Origin: Pseudomaricurvus albidus
Lineage (GTDB): Bacteria; Pseudomonadota; Gammaproteobacteria; Pseudomonadales; Cellvibrionaceae
Length of the DNA: 64,000 nt
Assembly: GCF_018863235.1 (NCBI RefSeq)
Contig: NZ_JAHKRS010000002.1
Coordinates: 372,001 to 436,000 of the forward strand
Direction of reading: 5' to 3'
The notes below the pieces were generated by a model. That model worked only from the letters and a program-made list of their open reading frames with translations. It was not told the DNA's origin and made no database searches. Shown in pieces: positions 48,772 to 57,608 of this stretch (the stretch's first letter is position 1; each line of letters opens with the position of its first letter). The translations under genes and the position numbers were made by a program.

Positions 48772-50117
48772 GCGACAACCTCCTGCTTAGCTGAGTCTGT
48801 AATCTCTAGCGCGAGGCGTTCAACACCATTTTCCCAAAGCCTGATATCAATATTGTCGGGCTTAACAATGATCTTCTCGACCAACAGTTTGATAATCCGA
48901 GATTGTTCGTCGGGGAATAGTTGCTCCCAGACATTATCGATCTTATTGAGTGCGACAGTGACCTGAGCTTCATCAATTTCGTGGTCCTGCTGATTGGCAA
49001 TCGATGCTACCTGTTGAGTAATGGGCGGTGCTTTGAGGATCCCTCTGATTTGCTCGACTACGGCCGACTCCAATTCAGCGGCGGGTATTCTCGGTAAGCC
49101 TGAGGCGCCAGAATATTCTTTGGTATCGCGGGTGCTAATGTAATAGCGGTATCGCCTGCCACTTTTCTTTTTGGTTGAGCTCCATGTTGTAAGCGCTCGA
49201 CCATCTTCTGCGAAGACCATCCCCTTGAGAAGAAATGGGATCTTTGCGCGGGTGTAGTTGCCGCGTTTGTGTCCATTGATTGATAGTATTGAGTGAACGT
49301 CATCCCAAAGCTTATGATCAATGATGGCGTCGTGCTTGCCTTCGTACCATTGGTCTTTGTGCCTAAGCTCACCGAGGTAGGTGCGGTTATGAAGTAGCTT
49401 ATAGATAAGACCTCTATCAATTGGTTTTCCGGGCCGAAATCGACCGTCCTGAGTGGTCCAGGATTTACTGGTGGCACCTTCCAGTCTCAGCTCTTTATAC
49501 AGTAGCGTTGTTGAGCCGATTTCAGTAAAGCGCTGGAAGACTTGTTGCACCAACTTGGCTTCTTTAGGATTAATCACAAGGCAGCGATCCTTTACATCGT
49601 AACCAAGAGGTGGGATTCCTCCCATCCATAAACCTTTCTTCTTACTGGCGGTGATCTTATCGCGGATCCTTTCGCCGGTGACTTCTCTTTCAAACTGGGC
49701 GAAAGACAGCAGAATATTCAGCATCAGCCTGCCCATTGAGTTGGTGGTGTTAAATTGCTGGGTGACCGAGACGAATGATGTGTTATGGCGTTCGAAGACC
49801 TCAATCATTTTGGAGAAGTCGGTAAGGCTTCGTGTAAGTCGGTCAATTTTGTAAACAACAACTACATCGATTTTGTCATCCTGAATGTCCTTAAGTAGAC
49901 GTTTCATTGCCGGGCGATCCATATTGCCACCGGAGTATGCGGGATCGTCGTAGTCATCCTCGACCGGTATCCAGCCTTCAGCACGCTGGCTGGCAATGTA
50001 GGCATGACCCGCATCGCGTTGTGCATCGATGGAGTTGTAATCTTGGTCCAGTCCTTCATCTGTTGATTTGCGTGTATAGACTGCGCAGCGAAGTCGTTTC
50101 TTGATTTGCTCTGACAT
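48768..50117 (-). CDS. large serine recombinase
   Basis: A 449-residue resolvase/invertase-type recombinase. The catalytic serine is Ser18 (YTRKSTDEG), followed by the arginine motif YKIDRLTRSLTDFSKM (about 93-108) and the E-helix. A recombinase domain follows (GYDVKDRCLVINPKEAKLV) and a C-terminal coiled-coil/DNA-binding part. A classic zinc-ribbon CxxC pair is not obvious. It probably moves the island or inverts a segment. ATGA-type overlaps couple it to the genes on both sides. Confidence 0.92.
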   Translation of the reverse strand: MSEQIKKRLRCAVYTRKSTDEGLDQDYNSIDAQRDAGHAYIASQRAEGWIPVEDDYDDPAYSGGNMDRPAMKRLLKDIQDDKIDVVVVYKIDRLTRSLTDFSKMIEVFERHNTSFVSVTQQFNTTNSMGRLMLNILLSFAQFEREVTGERIRDKITASKKKGLWMGGIPPLGYDVKDRCLVINPKEAKLVQQVFQRFTEIGSTTLLYKELRLEGATSKSWTTQDGRFRPGKPIDRGLIYKLLHNRTYLGELRHKDQWYEGKHDAIIDHKLWDDVHSILSINGHKRGNYTRAKIPFLLKGMVFAEDGRALTTWSSTKKKSGRRYRYYISTRDTKEYSGASGLPRIPAAELESAVVEQIRGILKAPPITQQVASIANQQDHEIDEAQVTVALNKIDNVWEQLFPDEQSRIIKLLVEKIIVKPDNIDIRLWENGVERLALEITDSAKQEVVA

Positions 50118-50608
50118 TACTTGTTACCTCGCTTCGTTTTCTTGTCGTACATTGCTTTCCTCAAACCAAAGAACAGTGGTCCTGACCACCTAGTGCCGGT
50201 AATTTCCCTAGCGATAACTGAAAGGCTTTTATAAATCCGGCCTTCAAACTCGAACTGACCATCATGGGTGACAGTGACCTTGTGCTCTTTATCTTGGTAA
50301 ATCCGGCTTAATACTGTGCCGAGAATGGGCTGAGGGTAACGATCACGAAGTGGCTTTTTGCCAGTGTTGATGATGGCATTGATGCGGCGATCGTTTTTCT
50401 CTGCAAGGTTTTGATGCGTTCGCCTAAACTCGACTTCTTGTAGTCGGTATGCCAAACGCTTTTCTAAAAATGACCGAATATGAGTTGGTGGCTCTTTACG
50501 GTACAGCTGACGCCATAAGGATTTAATCTCGTCCATACTCATCTCCGATAGTTGCGCTATCTGTGCAACGGCCGAAGTGGATGGTTCGAATATGATATCT
50601 GAGCTCAT
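50117..50608 (-). CDS. DUF2924 protein, recombinase partner
   Basis: A 163-residue protein with the DUF2924 features: an N-terminal helical part (LWRQLYRKEPPTHIRSFLEKRLAYRLQE) and a C-terminal part with the signature GRIYKSLSVIAREITGTRWSGPLFFGL. DUF2924 genes sit next to serine recombinases in prophages and islands; function is not known, DNA binding is likely. The coding end overlaps the recombinase start. Confidence 0.88.
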   Translation of the reverse strand: MSSDIIFEPSTSAVAQIAQLSEMSMDEIKSLWRQLYRKEPPTHIRSFLEKRLAYRLQEVEFRRTHQNLAEKNDRRINAIINTGKKPLRDRYPQPILGTVLSRIYQDKEHKVTVTHDGQFEFEGRIYKSLSVIAREITGTRWSGPLFFGLRKAMYDKKTKRGNK

Positions 50609-50862
50609 TTTGCCTCCGAAGTGTTGGTGTTCTCTGGTTCACCATGAACGCTTCGGTAGCCAGACATAGCAAGTGAAATGTCGCTATCTGAGTCCAATAA
50701 TTGCGCTTTATTTAGGGTTGGCTCTCTCAGCCGAATTAGGCCGTTAGCTATGATATGAGCGACTTCCTGTATGCGCTTTTCAGGAGCCATTCGCTTGGGA
50801 GATAAAGGGTTTGTTTGCTGCATTTGCTTACCACTCTGAATGTCCAAAACACTGTTGAACAT
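50605..50862 (-). CDS. small recombinase-module protein
   Basis: An 85-residue protein, possibly shorter, starting at the internal Met14 (MQQTNPLSPKRMAPEKRIQEVAHIIANGLIRLRE). It overlaps the DUF2924 gene by 4 bp. Residues about 28-46 form an amphipathic helix seen in recombinase-linked small proteins. Function unknown. It is the first gene of the four-gene recombinase unit. Confidence 0.6.
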   Translation of the reverse strand: MFNSVLDIQSGKQMQQTNPLSPKRMAPEKRIQEVAHIIANGLIRLREPTLNKAQLLDSDSDISLAMSGYRSVHGEPENTNTSEAK

Positions 50863-50938
50863 TTTGTTTTTAGAGCGGCGAAATGGCCATCAGGTAAATT
50901 AGGGCTGCTGCGGGTTCACTTGGGTTGCAGATAAAGTT

Positions 50939-51613
50939 CTACAAAATTATCGGTGTAATTTCTTCGAGGATGGAAGCTCTTAGCTTGCTTACGTCCTTTC
51001 CATCAAGGTTTTTATCTTGCTCGATTTTATCAAGATATTGATGGATTGAATCGACAAGGCTTGGCGATGTGATCAGCGCATTATAATCATTAATCAACGG
51101 TTCAAAGTGTTTGAAACTTTTCTCTCGGAATAGCTTCTGATACTCATCAATCATTGAGCCCTTAGCTTCATGGCCGGTAAATGGATCCAGCATCTTTGGC
51201 ATGTAAACGATATTCCAAGGAGCTGTAAAAGCGAATACGTTTTTAGTTCTGCCAAAAATATGCGAGATCTGATAGTTCTGAATTGGCTCGTGTTTGCTGC
51301 TTTTAGTCTTTGAGTATCCTGTCAGATCACGGATCAATTTTGTCGGCTGGGCGTTGTTCGTTGGGTCAACGGTAACCTGATTATTTTTGAGTACGTCAGC
51401 ATAGAATGCTTGAAACAAATGAGTGCCATTCGAATTGCGACCAAAGCCGCGAATGAATACTTGCTGATTGCTATGAACTCTATTTTTCAATTCCTTCCAG
51501 GCGGATTCTGCTTTATCTAAAGGCGCGTAGATAGTTTCACTAAGGCCAAATTCGAAAAACTGATCTTTCGATATGTAGCCTTGTGAGAAAAAGCGTTCGT
51601 AGGAGTCTCGCAT
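50939..51613 (-). CDS. putative HNH-type nuclease (effector candidate)
   Basis: A 224-residue soluble protein of no named family. A possible HNH (beta-beta-alpha metal) motif lies at His118 (NYQISHIFGRTKN), Asn134 (FTAPWNIVYMPK) and His148 (PFTGHEAKG), spaced as in this fold. The C-terminal half is helical. It follows an XRE regulator and a zinc peptidase of the ImmA/IrrE type with 5 bp between genes, so it is probably the effector of that unit: a nuclease toxin or defence nuclease. Catalysis is unproven; a structural role of this conserved region is the alternative. Confidence 0.65.
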   Translation of the reverse strand: MRDSYERFFSQGYISKDQFFEFGLSETIYAPLDKAESAWKELKNRVHSNQQVFIRGFGRNSNGTHLFQAFYADVLKNNQVTVDPTNNAQPTKLIRDLTGYSKTKSSKHEPIQNYQISHIFGRTKNVFAFTAPWNIVYMPKMLDPFTGHEAKGSMIDEYQKLFREKSFKHFEPLINDYNALITSPSLVDSIHQYLDKIEQDKNLDGKDVSKLRASILEEITPIIL

Positions 51614-51618
51614 AATCG

Positions 51619-52551
51619 TTAGTAAGGGTTTTGCCCGTTGTTAATAAAGTTGGTATACGAATCAGTGAGCAACTCATCATCTTCATTGAAATCATCTGGG
51701 TCACTGTATCTACCCGCATCATCAAGTATCAATATGGTTAATGTCTTGCCGTATTCTTCTGAGTAGATGCTGTGTTCAATAACTCCTTCATTGGGAAACC
51801 AAATTCCCGGACCATGCTTAACACCATTTCTTGCTTCTGTTGAATACTGCTCTTGTGCTGCTAATGAGAACTCGGGTACTTCAACACAATCTTGCTTTGT
51901 CGCGAAGTAACGGCCAGAACGAAAAGCACTGTTACTTGATTTTGACCAATGCATAAAGCCTTCTTCTGATAGCAGGCCGATGGCGCGCTTCTTCGTGAAG
52001 TCGAGCCATTTCAAGACAGCCGCTGTGAGTGATACGCCATAGCGGTCGGCGCAATGCTGCATTAAATCGATACTGAACTTTTGACCGTCAGCCTGTGCTC
52101 GAAAATCATTGTTAGGCATTAATAGGTTGGCAGCAAAGGCATTAGCTTCTGCTTCGATGTCGATACCTTGCTGGTTTTCATCCAGCATGTCTTTTTCGCC
52201 GCACTGAAATTTGGTTTTGCTTAGAGATTGTCGGTGGACCATGTAGTGGCCCAACTCATGGGCCTTAGTGAAATTAGTGCGGCCAGGGTGAACCACATCC
52301 GTATTGTAAAAGATGGCCCACTCATCTTTGCTGTCATGCTTCACCAGCATGCCATCAACCGAATTGCCCATGCTGCAGCCATTAACGGCAGTGATTGGGT
52401 CTTGGCTGAAAGATGGCGTGAGCTCTTTCGCCACCATTTCAACGTCTACCGGGAAGCGAATATGCGTTGGAAGCGCAGTGTCGAGAATATGAGTAATGCG
52501 GTTAGCTTCCTTTTGCGGGAACTTCTTTTCAGACACTACTTCTTGCTCCAA
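51619..52551 (-). CDS. ImmA/IrrE-type zinc metallopeptidase
   Basis: A 310-residue protein whose zinc site is HELGH (His98, Glu99, His102), preceded by TNFTKA and followed by YMVHR; the extra glutamate ligand is likely in DIEAEANAFAANLLMP (about 130-145). ImmA/IrrE proteins cut a cognate XRE repressor when stressed. The XRE gene directly upstream overlaps its start by 16 bp, a very tight link. The C-terminal 130 residues are an extra domain not typical for ImmA and may read the stress signal. Confidence 0.9.
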   Translation of the reverse strand: MEQEVVSEKKFPQKEANRITHILDTALPTHIRFPVDVEMVAKELTPSFSQDPITAVNGCSMGNSVDGMLVKHDSKDEWAIFYNTDVVHPGRTNFTKAHELGHYMVHRQSLSKTKFQCGEKDMLDENQQGIDIEAEANAFAANLLMPNNDFRAQADGQKFSIDLMQHCADRYGVSLTAAVLKWLDFTKKRAIGLLSEEGFMHWSKSSNSAFRSGRYFATKQDCVEVPEFSLAAQEQYSTEARNGVKHGPGIWFPNEGVIEHSIYSEEYGKTLTILILDDAGRYSDPDDFNEDDELLTDSYTNFINNGQNPY

Positions 52552-52856
52552 GAATCAATCATCTCCATTATTTTTTCTTTGTCTCTAGACTCTAGCTGGC
52601 CGAACTTTCGAAAAAGAACCTCTTTCTCCAGGTCATCCGTCATTTCTGTCTGGGCATCATCAATTAGGTAATCGGTGGTTACATCCAGTTCTTTTGCAAT
52701 GGCGGCTAATTTTTCAGCAGATGGACGTTTCACGCCTTTATTCTCGATCTCCCAGATGTAGCTTTTACCTGAGCCTATCTTCTCCGCAAGTTGTTCTAAT
52801 GTAAGGCCTTTTTGTTTGCGGAGCTCTTTAATCTTGGCCCCTAATACGTTGGCCAC
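52536..52856 (-). CDS. XRE-family repressor
   Basis: A 106-residue protein with an N-terminal lambda-type HTH (IKELRKQKGLTLEQLAEKIGSGKSYIWEIENKG, about 8-40) and a short helical tail (residues 75-105) that could be the site cut by the ImmA-type peptidase. It is first in a three-gene operon with the peptidase and the HNH-like protein. Repeated AAGTTC half-sites lie just upstream. Confidence 0.9.
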   Translation of the reverse strand: MANVLGAKIKELRKQKGLTLEQLAEKIGSGKSYIWEIENKGVKRPSAEKLAAIAKELDVTTDYLIDDAQTEMTDDLEKEVLFRKFGQLESRDKEKIMEMIDSWSKK

Positions 52857-52885
52857 GGCAGTGCCTCCTCAGTGAATGGTGTAAA

Positions 52886-52964
52886 AAGTTCATTATAGAC
52901 TTACTTTTTTTACTTGAAAAGAAATATAAGCGCCCATATTATATAAGTTCGCTATCTTGAACTT
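52886..52964. promoter_or_regulatory. operator-like AAGTTC sites between divergent operons
   Basis: AAGTTC at 52886-52891 and an inverted pair AAGTTC-8-GAACTT at 52945-52964 lie in the 165 bp between the XRE gene and the divergent unit at 53022. One repressor could control both operons from here. Confidence 0.5.
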
Positions 52965-53021
52965 TCTGTAATTGAGTACCGAGAGTTTGCCGTTTATCAC
53001 TTATATTGAGGAATTGTGCCT

Positions 53022-54194
53022 ATGCCAATCGTTCGCAACTTTGTTAACCATGCTTCATCTCAGGGGCTGAAATCATACTTTTCTGCCAATGACGGTTTTG
53101 ACCAGGTGGACTGGTCAAAAGAGCAGCCTGAGGTAGCCAGCAAGGTTATCGAGCTGTTTGACCACCAGCCTGCTGATGTACAGATCAAAATCACGCTTGA
53201 TCTTGAAAGAATCAAGCACATGACAGACGAGGTGGGACAAGCTGCATTATTAAGCACATTCCCTGACGCCAGTGAGCTTCTTAAGCATGAGACTGCGGCC
53301 GAGAGAAGCCTATGGGTGTTTCAGACTCATCGCGACAAGTTCCGGCAGGCGGAAGATATTCGATATGCGGACCAATATCGCCATGGCCAGAAGTGGACCG
53401 GTTATCAAGTAGAAGCATCGTTGCCGCTGCATAACGACCAAGTATCGATGGACACATTTAAGTCCAAGATTAAGGAGCTGTTCGGCCTGGGAGAAAAGGT
53501 GAAGATTGAAATATTTGACCGTGTTCAGCCTGATGAAGATGGTAACGACATCAACGTTGTACAGGTCATGATTTACCAAGAAGGGTTGCCTGACTCATAC
53601 CTTGAGTTCAAAGGTGACGAAGATATTGTCTCTCGAATTCGCCGCCCGGTTTCTGAGCATGCCATCACTTACTCATCTGACACCGGTACTATCGAGGTTG
53701 TCGCAGCCAAGCAAGAGCGCCGGGATACCATTGCAAAAGCATTCACGGAAGATCTACTTAAGCAGCCAGTGACAGCAGACAAGGTTCCACTGCGTCGATT
53801 TGACCTGATGCCGCTTATGGAAAATAAGCCACTAGATTGGGATGTGGAGGATGGCATTGAGTCCGTTCAATTGGTACTGATGAAAATTAAAGATCTCGCT
53901 GGGGATGGCAGAGTGCAAATTGAAGTGCCAGCTAAAAGCAATATTGCTCTCCATGAATACGCACGAGAACATTTTGGTGAACAAAACCCCTTATCTACCG
54001 GTGGATTTGCACCGGTGCAGGCCAAGATCAATATCCGCTTCCACCCTGAAAATGGACATGGGCGCGGTAAGGTTCTGCCTGTGAAAATCTCAATGCCAAA
54101 TGGTTGTGACTTGAGAAGCAGGACTGACAAGGAGCGATTGATTGGTGAAAAGTACCTCAAGCAATGGGGATTACTTGAAGAGGTTCAAGAATGA
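53022..54194 (+). CDS. unknown 390-residue protein of the accessory island
   Basis: I do not recognise the family. It is soluble, acidic and of mixed alpha/beta composition, with no signal peptide, membrane helix or nucleotide-binding motif. Segments such as RPVSEHAITYSSDTGTIEVV and RFDLMPLMENKPLDWDVEDG suggest a two-domain protein. ATG 53022 has GAGGA 9 bases upstream; a GTG six bases earlier is too close. Its stop overlaps the next gene's start (ATGA), so the two products probably work together. It lies between the XRE/peptidase/HNH operon and the AbiE-like pair, in the part of the island where defence genes sit. Confidence 0.75.
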   Translation: MPIVRNFVNHASSQGLKSYFSANDGFDQVDWSKEQPEVASKVIELFDHQPADVQIKITLDLERIKHMTDEVGQAALLSTFPDASELLKHETAAERSLWVFQTHRDKFRQAEDIRYADQYRHGQKWTGYQVEASLPLHNDQVSMDTFKSKIKELFGLGEKVKIEIFDRVQPDEDGNDINVVQVMIYQEGLPDSYLEFKGDEDIVSRIRRPVSEHAITYSSDTGTIEVVAAKQERRDTIAKAFTEDLLKQPVTADKVPLRRFDLMPLMENKPLDWDVEDGIESVQLVLMKIKDLAGDGRVQIEVPAKSNIALHEYAREHFGEQNPLSTGGFAPVQAKINIRFHPENGHGRGKVLPVKISMPNGCDLRSRTDKERLIGEKYLKQWGLLEEVQE

Positions 54195-55129
54195 GTGTCA
54201 CAGGGACTTTGAGCAGAGGCGCGCTTGCGCTTCTGCTTAGAATAACTGGTACGCCAAAACAAGAAGTTGATGCTGAAGATTTATCAATTAATGCCGATTT
54301 CAAAGAGCTGATAAACGCCAGAATGGTTCACCCTCTGCAAAACTCTGCGACGTCATTAAATGTTGATGATCAAGACTATGAATTATTACCCTGCCCACGT
54401 GGTTCTGGGTTTCGTTACTTCTCTTCGGGTGCTGGTTGGGTGAATGTACCCACGACCTCAATAGGTAGATACCAAGTAAGTAGCAACCGTTTTTTGCAGT
54501 TCGTTCAGCAGTGGCTCGATATATCGCCTCATCAACCAGTAACGGAATTGGCTGGTGATATTTTGTGGGATCTTGGGGATATATGGCTCGGAAAAAGCCG
54601 TGTCGCGGTATTGTTTTGCAGGAGGGCCTATTTGGCTCAAACTATATCAACAGTGAAGCTAGCATTCGGTTCATTTGCGCGTCGTCGCTCAGCTGTGATC
54701 TTAACTGATAGAGCTATATCTCAAAATGGGCCGCCAATCCCAGGTGAACCACTATGCATAGCCATTCATGATCTGCTGTTGCCTGACCAGCAATGTATTT
54801 CGACTATCGATACAGATTTGCTGGCAGAGCTCCTAGGCTATGGGCGCTCCCATCAAGCTAATCGCCCCCCAACATGGTGCTCTGAAGATGGAGGGGAGCT
54901 GGTCGTAAATGGTGAGCAATATATATTCACTGGTCTTACTCATAAACGAATTATTCGCCAGCTATTTGAAGCTTGGGAGTCTGGCCAAGAAAAGCTGCGC
55001 ACAGCTGCTGTATTGGAAAACGCAGAATCTAAAGCAAGCGCGTTTTCTCAGGCTTTTAGCGGTTGTAAGACAGAGTGGAAGAATGTGGTCGGCTATGGAA
55101 ATGGGAATTGTTGGCTGAAGACTGAATAG
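54191..55129 (+). CDS. unknown protein with winged-helix-like C terminus
   Basis: A 312-residue protein without a recognised family. The middle has a hydrophobic core (KSRVAVLFCRRAYL, RSAVILTDRAIS). The last about 75 residues (FTGLTHKRIIRQLFEAWESGQ ... SGCKTEWKNVVGYGNG) look like a winged helix similar to those at the end of some DNA-sensing or regulatory proteins. It is translationally coupled to the 53022 gene by ATGA. A two-gene regulatory or defence unit is a guess. After it, 174 bp without genes lead to the AbiE pair on the other strand. Confidence 0.72.
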   Translation: MSVTGTLSRGALALLLRITGTPKQEVDAEDLSINADFKELINARMVHPLQNSATSLNVDDQDYELLPCPRGSGFRYFSSGAGWVNVPTTSIGRYQVSSNRFLQFVQQWLDISPHQPVTELAGDILWDLGDIWLGKSRVAVLFCRRAYLAQTISTVKLAFGSFARRRSAVILTDRAISQNGPPIPGEPLCIAIHDLLLPDQQCISTIDTDLLAELLGYGRSHQANRPPTWCSEDGGELVVNGEQYIFTGLTHKRIIRQLFEAWESGQEKLRTAAVLENAESKASAFSQAFSGCKTEWKNVVGYGNGNCWLKTE

Positions 55130-55303
55130 AAATGCCTGCCACGATTAATGTGAGTAATTTTTGAGAAGCCGCTGCCATTCTCATATCGCTACTTGCTCCT
55201 TATGAGCTGACCACGATGGGTGCTTGCGCGGGCCCACAAGCTTTATTGCTTGCCTCATATTTAGTGACCAAGGGGCGTATGCTTGGTCCGGGTATCATAA
55301 TAG

Positions 55304-56239
55304 CTAAAGCCAATGATCGGCAAGTTCTTGGACGCTCGAAATAGCTTCGTCCCATTTTGCGGGAGATGGGTGATATACGAGAGGGCCAATAAATTGATTG
55401 TACCGCTCTTGGTGATGAGCTTCGTCAATTAATAATGAGAGCCCATATCGAAGCTCAGAGTTTGCATTGTTTACGAATTCTTTGTGTTGATTTCCAAACT
55501 GACTTTTGTCGATTTCAATAACTTGTTCAACCATTGGCTTTAAGGTGGAAGGTGATGTCATTGATTCGTATATGAGGTGTAGATCATAAACATGCCGAAT
55601 TAATGTTTTATCGTCCGGTCTGGAGTTATCCCGAGCATGTGATGCGATCCTGCGAAGGAGTGAAACGAATTTTTCACTGGCAGTCGAGTGCACAGTGACA
55701 CAAGCAATGCTTTGAACTTCTCCCGGCTCTTTAAGCGTACTTGCATAAAGCGAGCTCAAGGAAAGCTCTACTGGATCTTCAAGTAAGTCAGACTCTGTTA
55801 GGTCCAATTGCAAATGCGGTCTGAGTGCTTCCAGGGTGTCATGATCTCTGGGGTATTCAATCAAAAATTGTTGATACTTACCTTCATTCCGTTTTTTAGG
55901 ATCTGCGGCAAGCTTGAAGATACCAGAGTCAGAAATGATATTCAGAATGAGCTGATGAATATCGCGTCGCAATTGTCGCTGCTGATTTTTGGATTGCGCC
56001 AGAGTATCTGCATTGGGGATCATTTTAATGTCGATATCTTCCGACATTCTGAAGGTGTTTTGATGTGCTTTGGCTAAACAAGTCCCGCCTGAAAAAACAA
56101 GTTGAAAGCCTTCTGGTGTGAGCTGTGATATTTCTTTTAATAGCTGCGTAGCCCAATAGTCTTTTTCAACAATGGCCGGGCTGCTTATGCCCAGCGCATC
56201 AGCAATATCCAGAAAAAGGGAAGAGTCGATTGTGCTCAT
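55304..56239 (-). CDS. AbiEii-type nucleotidyltransferase toxin
   Basis: A 311-residue protein of the AbiEii/MNT family. The nucleotidyltransferase core is visible in VFSGGTCLAKAHQN (GG(S/T) motif, about 48-61) and SEDIDIKM (D-x-D pair, about 66-73). Such toxins transfer nucleotides to RNA and stop growth, for example during phage infection. Its ATG overlaps the stop of the antitoxin gene upstream (TAATG). Confidence 0.88.
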   Translation of the reverse strand: MSTIDSSLFLDIADALGISSPAIVEKDYWATQLLKEISQLTPEGFQLVFSGGTCLAKAHQNTFRMSEDIDIKMIPNADTLAQSKNQQRQLRRDIHQLILNIISDSGIFKLAADPKKRNEGKYQQFLIEYPRDHDTLEALRPHLQLDLTESDLLEDPVELSLSSLYASTLKEPGEVQSIACVTVHSTASEKFVSLLRRIASHARDNSRPDDKTLIRHVYDLHLIYESMTSPSTLKPMVEQVIEIDKSQFGNQHKEFVNNANSELRYGLSLLIDEAHHQERYNQFIGPLVYHPSPAKWDEAISSVQELADHWL

Positions 56240-56649
56240 TAAGCTCGAGCCATTTGAAGCTCGAACTTCTCTGTACCTATGCGGCGATTGAAGCGTTCAA
56301 AAATAATAACTTCAGCATTTGCAGGGATTTGAGTCGAGCCTGATTGGTAATCCAGAACCGACCTAGAGGGCTCCCATTTTACGCCTAGCCGAGAAAGCGC
56401 TTCTTCTGCTACTTGAGTGAAGCCACCCTTGGCAGACAGCATGGGTTTGCCAGTAATTCTGTTCGGTCGAGCCTTGGCATAAAGACCATAACCAACCTTA
56501 ACAAGAACACCATCTGAGGTGAGTTGGCGTAATGCTCGACCAACTTGGTCATACCCTGCCAGCTTCTCAAAGTCTGAGCGCAGAAATACCTCGCGATTCG
56601 AGCGCGATATCTTTGTGGCGACCTTTGATTTAAGTGACAAGCGTTTCAT
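56239..56649 (-). CDS. AbiEi-like antitoxin/regulator (DUF6088 type)
   Basis: A 136-residue protein with a winged helix (REVFLRSDFEKLAGYDQVGRALRQLTSDGVLVKVGYGLYAK, about 20-60) and a C-terminal DUF6088-like part (EVIIFERFNRRIG). It is encoded first and coupled to the AbiEii-type toxin, the order of type IV AbiE systems, where the first protein represses the operon and counteracts the toxin. The 280 bp upstream to the next gene (56930) are AT-rich and hold its promoter; I saw no certain operator. Confidence 0.85.
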   Translation of the reverse strand: MKRLSLKSKVATKISRSNREVFLRSDFEKLAGYDQVGRALRQLTSDGVLVKVGYGLYAKARPNRITGKPMLSAKGGFTQVAEEALSRLGVKWEPSRSVLDYQSGSTQIPANAEVIIFERFNRRIGTEKFELQMARA

Positions 56650-56929
56650 GCCGGTTAACTCTCTATTGAGAACGATTCCTATAAAACTTAGCAGGGTTTG
56701 CCTGCAAAGTCAATCAAAAATACGACAGTTGCTGGTCTTTATTGGTTCTATAACACACTGATATATATAGCTTATATCTAATTTAGTGTCGTATTTTTGT
56801 ATGCAATTATAGGGGGTGGTGAGCGAGTGATTAAATCTAAACTCCTACCTAACTTCCCCCTAAACGGCTCCTAACCTACCCAAGCACATCATTACCTCAC
56901 GTTTTCGCAATAACCATCAGGAGTGCAAC

Positions 56930-57139
56930 GTGAGTGTAAATCATATGAACCAACGGCAATTAGCCAACCGCTGGGGCGTCAGCGAAGCCACATTGGAGCG
57001 CTGGCGCTCTGAAGGCATCGGCCCCGTTTTTCTCAAACTACAAGGTCGCGTGATGTACCGCCTCGAAGATGTCGAGGCTTATGAACACGACTGTCTTCGC
57101 AAGAGTACCTCTGAACGTGTAGCTGGAGGTGACGCATGA
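56930..57139 (+). CDS. AlpA-like helix-turn-helix regulator (right copy)
   Basis: A 69-residue paralogue of the protein at 29215 (same RQLANRWGVSEATLERWRSEGIGP). It starts with GTG at 56930 with GGAG 6 bases upstream; the ATG at 56945 is an alternative. It is the first gene of the replication/recombination module, and its stop overlaps the next start (ATGA), so it probably activates or regulates that operon. Confidence 0.85.
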   Translation: MSVNHMNQRQLANRWGVSEATLERWRSEGIGPVFLKLQGRVMYRLEDVEAYEHDCLRKSTSERVAGGDA

Positions 57140-57603
57140 GCCTTTCTTTAGAGCAAGCACAAGCAATGAGTATCGGCGATTTAGCAGGTGTAAGTGCTGC
57201 TGAATTGATGCGTGTTCAGGCTGAAGCCGCCAACTACCTGCGCAATGCCAAAGACCTTAAAGACTGGATCGATGGCGCTATCGCCATGAAGTACGAGCCA
57301 AAAGTCCGCGAGCTAAGAACTCAACTTGGCAAAGACACCGGGATTATCAATTTCGATGACGAAGGTGTGCGTGTCACTTCAGACCTGCCCAAGAAACCGG
57401 TCTGGGATCAAGCGCAGCTATCCGAAATCGCTCAGCGAATTGCTGCCAGCGGTGACAACCCAGCTGAGTTCTTGGACATCACCTACAAGGTTGCCGAGCG
57501 CAAATACACCGCTTGGCCAGAAAACCTTCGCACCGTTTTTGAACCTGCTCGGACATTAAAAACCGGCAAACCCACTTTTCGCCTCAGCCTTTTACAGGAG
57601 TAA
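57136..57603 (+). CDS. phage-module protein of unknown function
   Basis: A 155-residue protein, helical in the first half (QAQAMSIGDLAGVSAAELMRVQAEAANYLRNAKDLKDWIDGAIAMKY split over about 8-53) with a beta part after residue 65 and an end (EPARTLKTGKPTFRL) common in phage operon proteins. No catalytic motif is seen. It overlaps the AlpA-like gene by 4 bp and is 5 bp from the next gene. Confidence 0.75.
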   Translation: MSLSLEQAQAMSIGDLAGVSAAELMRVQAEAANYLRNAKDLKDWIDGAIAMKYEPKVRELRTQLGKDTGIINFDDEGVRVTSDLPKKPVWDQAQLSEIAQRIAASGDNPAEFLDITYKVAERKYTAWPENLRTVFEPARTLKTGKPTFRLSLLQE

Positions 57604-57608
57604 TAAGC

